Shown one piece after another: positions 62,769-64,000 of a stretch of DNA of 64,000 nt. A model generated the notes under the pieces. The model was not told the origin of the DNA. It searched no databases and worked only from the letters and a program-made list of their open reading frames with translations. Source of the DNA: Rhizobium bangladeshense (lineage in GTDB: Bacteria > Pseudomonadota > Alphaproteobacteria > Rhizobiales > Rhizobiaceae); the NCBI RefSeq assembly GCF_001662075.1, contig NZ_LYPL01000002.1, positions 248,001 to 312,000 on the forward strand. The letters are read 5' to 3'. The position numbers and the translations under genes were made by a program. How positions within the stretch are numbered: the stretch's first letter is position 1; every line of letters starts with the position of its first letter.

Positions 62769-63992
62769 TCATGAAACGGCCGGGCTCGGCTGGGCTGCCC
62801 GCGCGCCGCGCATCAGCGCCATCAGCATCAGCACGAAGGTCAGCGACAAGGCGGCGAGAGCGGCAGCGGTAAAAAGCGCCGGGCCGGTGCCGGCGCGGTC
62901 GAGGATGGCGGTGAAGACGACCGGGGCGATCGCATTGGCCAGGTTCTGCGGCAGCGACAGCCGGGCCGATTGCAGGCCGAATTCGCGCGGTGAAAACACC
63001 GCCAGCGGCAGAAGCGCGCGGGCGACGGTCATGACGCCGGAGCCGAAGCCGTAAAGCAGGACGAAGGTGACGAGCAGCGGCGTCGACGGACCGGCCGCCA
63101 GCATCATCAGGAAACTCATCAGCATCAGGCCGATGCCCATGGCGGCGCTGAGGACGGGGTTGCCGCGCCGGCCGAGCAGCATGTCGAGGAAACGCGCCGA
63201 GATGCCGAGCACGCCGCGGGCCGAGCCGAGCTGCAGCGCGAAGGCCGGCGTGGCGCCGGACTGGCGGAAGATCTCGAGCAGCGAGGGCGAGATGCCGAAG
63301 GTGACGAAGGTGGTAAGCGTCGTCGCCGCGGCGATCAGCAGGAAGGCCTTGCGCTGCGACGCCTTCGACAGCGGCACCGGGGCGGTGTCGGCTGGGCCGC
63401 CGTCGACATGGCCTGCGATCGGCTTCGGCAGGGCGAAGAGATGCAGCGGCAGGCAGACAAAGAGTTGCAGGCCTGCGCAAATGAGGAAGGTGAGGCGCCA
63501 GCCGACAACTTCATTGAGCAAGCTGAGGATCGGCCAGAAGATGGCGCTCGAAAGCCCGGTGAACAGCATCAATATGGCGATGACGCGCTTGCCGTTCATC
63601 CCTTCACGCTCGACGACAGCGGTATAGGCCGGCGCCGACAGGCCGAGCGCGCCGCCGACGCCGATCACGATCCAGGCGGCGGCGTAGAGAATGACGCCGT
63701 TGGCGGCGGCAAGCAGACAGAGGCCGAGGGCAAAGATCAGGGAAGCTGCCGAAAGCACCCGGGCGGCGCCGTAACGGTCAAGCCAGCGGCCGGTCGCCGG
63801 GCCGACGATGGCGCTGACCAACATCATGATCGTCAGGCCGGCAAACGCCAGCTCGTTCGCCATGCCGAGATCGGGCGCCACGATCCGGCCCATCACCCCG
63901 AGCATGTCGAAGGTCGTACCCCAGCCGATCAGCTGGGTGATGGCGAGCACGAAGACCGTCTGCGCCGAGCGGAAGCGGAGGGAGTTTGGCAT
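62769..63992 (-). CDS. MFS transporter (12-helix)
   Basis: The 407-residue polytopic protein belongs to the major facilitator superfamily: TQLIGWGTTFDMLGVMGRIV, GPATGRWLDRYGAARVLSAA (motif A region) and MLFTGLSSAIFWPILSLLNE. The two halves are joined by a loop near residues 190-215. The direction and substrate cannot be told. The start lies eight bases from the window end, so upstream signals cannot be checked. The tail ends RAAQPSPAVS. Confidence 0.87.
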   Translation of the reverse strand: MPNSLRFRSAQTVFVLAITQLIGWGTTFDMLGVMGRIVAPDLGMANELAFAGLTIMMLVSAIVGPATGRWLDRYGAARVLSAASLIFALGLCLLAAANGVILYAAAWIVIGVGGALGLSAPAYTAVVEREGMNGKRVIAILMLFTGLSSAIFWPILSLLNEVVGWRLTFLICAGLQLFVCLPLHLFALPKPIAGHVDGGPADTAPVPLSKASQRKAFLLIAAATTLTTFVTFGISPSLLEIFRQSGATPAFALQLGSARGVLGISARFLDMLLGRRGNPVLSAAMGIGLMLMSFLMMLAAGPSTPLLVTFVLLYGFGSGVMTVARALLPLAVFSPREFGLQSARLSLPQNLANAIAPVVFTAILDRAGTGPALFTAAALAALSLTFVLMLMALMRGARAAQPSPAVS

Positions 63993-64000
63993 TGGTGCTG

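Overview
This GC-rich window looks like a chromosomal segment of an alphaproteobacterium of the Rhizobium leguminosarum/etli type. The evidence is a Ros/MucR-type zinc-finger regulator, a membrane quinoprotein glucose dehydrogenase, a seven-subunit Mrp (Pha) cation/proton antiporter operon, many alphaproteobacterial small families (usg, DUF930, DUF982, DUF1491, DUF2336, DUF5330) and a mosaic intergenic repeat of the RIME kind. I saw no rRNA, tRNA, CRISPR array, integrase or complete insertion sequence. Assignments rest on reading the translated sequence; no database was searched.

Layout. 0-19 kb is a mixed housekeeping and accessory stretch: gcd, selO, an MFS exporter, a homocysteine methyltransferase with a divergent TetR gene, an oligopeptidase B-like peptidase, a polysaccharide deacetylase, an FAD oxidoreductase/AI-2E exporter pair, a VOC protein that may carry a Tat signal, and a universal stress protein/hemolysin III pair behind a perfect FNR/FixK-type box. 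19-28 kb is a stress block: usg, groES-groEL with a CIRCE-like element, a GT4 glycosyltransferase, a glycogen-debranching-type glucosidase, two small heat-shock proteins (the first with a ROSE-like RNA thermometer), a DUF982 protein and msrB. 28.8-34.8 kb is the mrpABCDEFG operon. 35-43 kb holds mucR in AT-rich flanks, sufE, a DUF5330 protein, a histidine kinase overlapping a peptidoglycan-binding protein, a soluble chemotaxis receptor, DUF1491 and DUF2336. 43.2-44.3 kb has no convincing gene. 44.3-52.4 kb holds a DUF1214/DUF1254 pair, a class A penicillin-binding protein, a YcgN-type protein, a TetR/SDR divergent pair with a clear operator, a RIME-like repeat and a fatty acid desaturase. 52.5-53.9 kb is a decayed patch with an MFS C-terminal remnant and a gene broken by two frameshifts. 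54-64 kb holds a PDZ protein of the HtrA type that has lost its whole catalytic triad, a MocR regulator, a LysR/GST pair, a PPOX/SnoaL-like/TetR cluster, a GH19 enzyme, a Dabb protein and an MFS transporter.

The most coherent theme is stress physiology. groES and the first hsp20 share the 13-mer CCTCTTGAAATGG at similar promoter distances, which suggests RpoH control. To this are added a CIRCE-like site at groES and an RNA thermometer at hsp20. The most unusual items are the ROSE-like leader, the inactive HtrA-like protein, the decayed patch, and the repeat fragment that forms both the stop of one gene and the start of the next near 60.65 kb.
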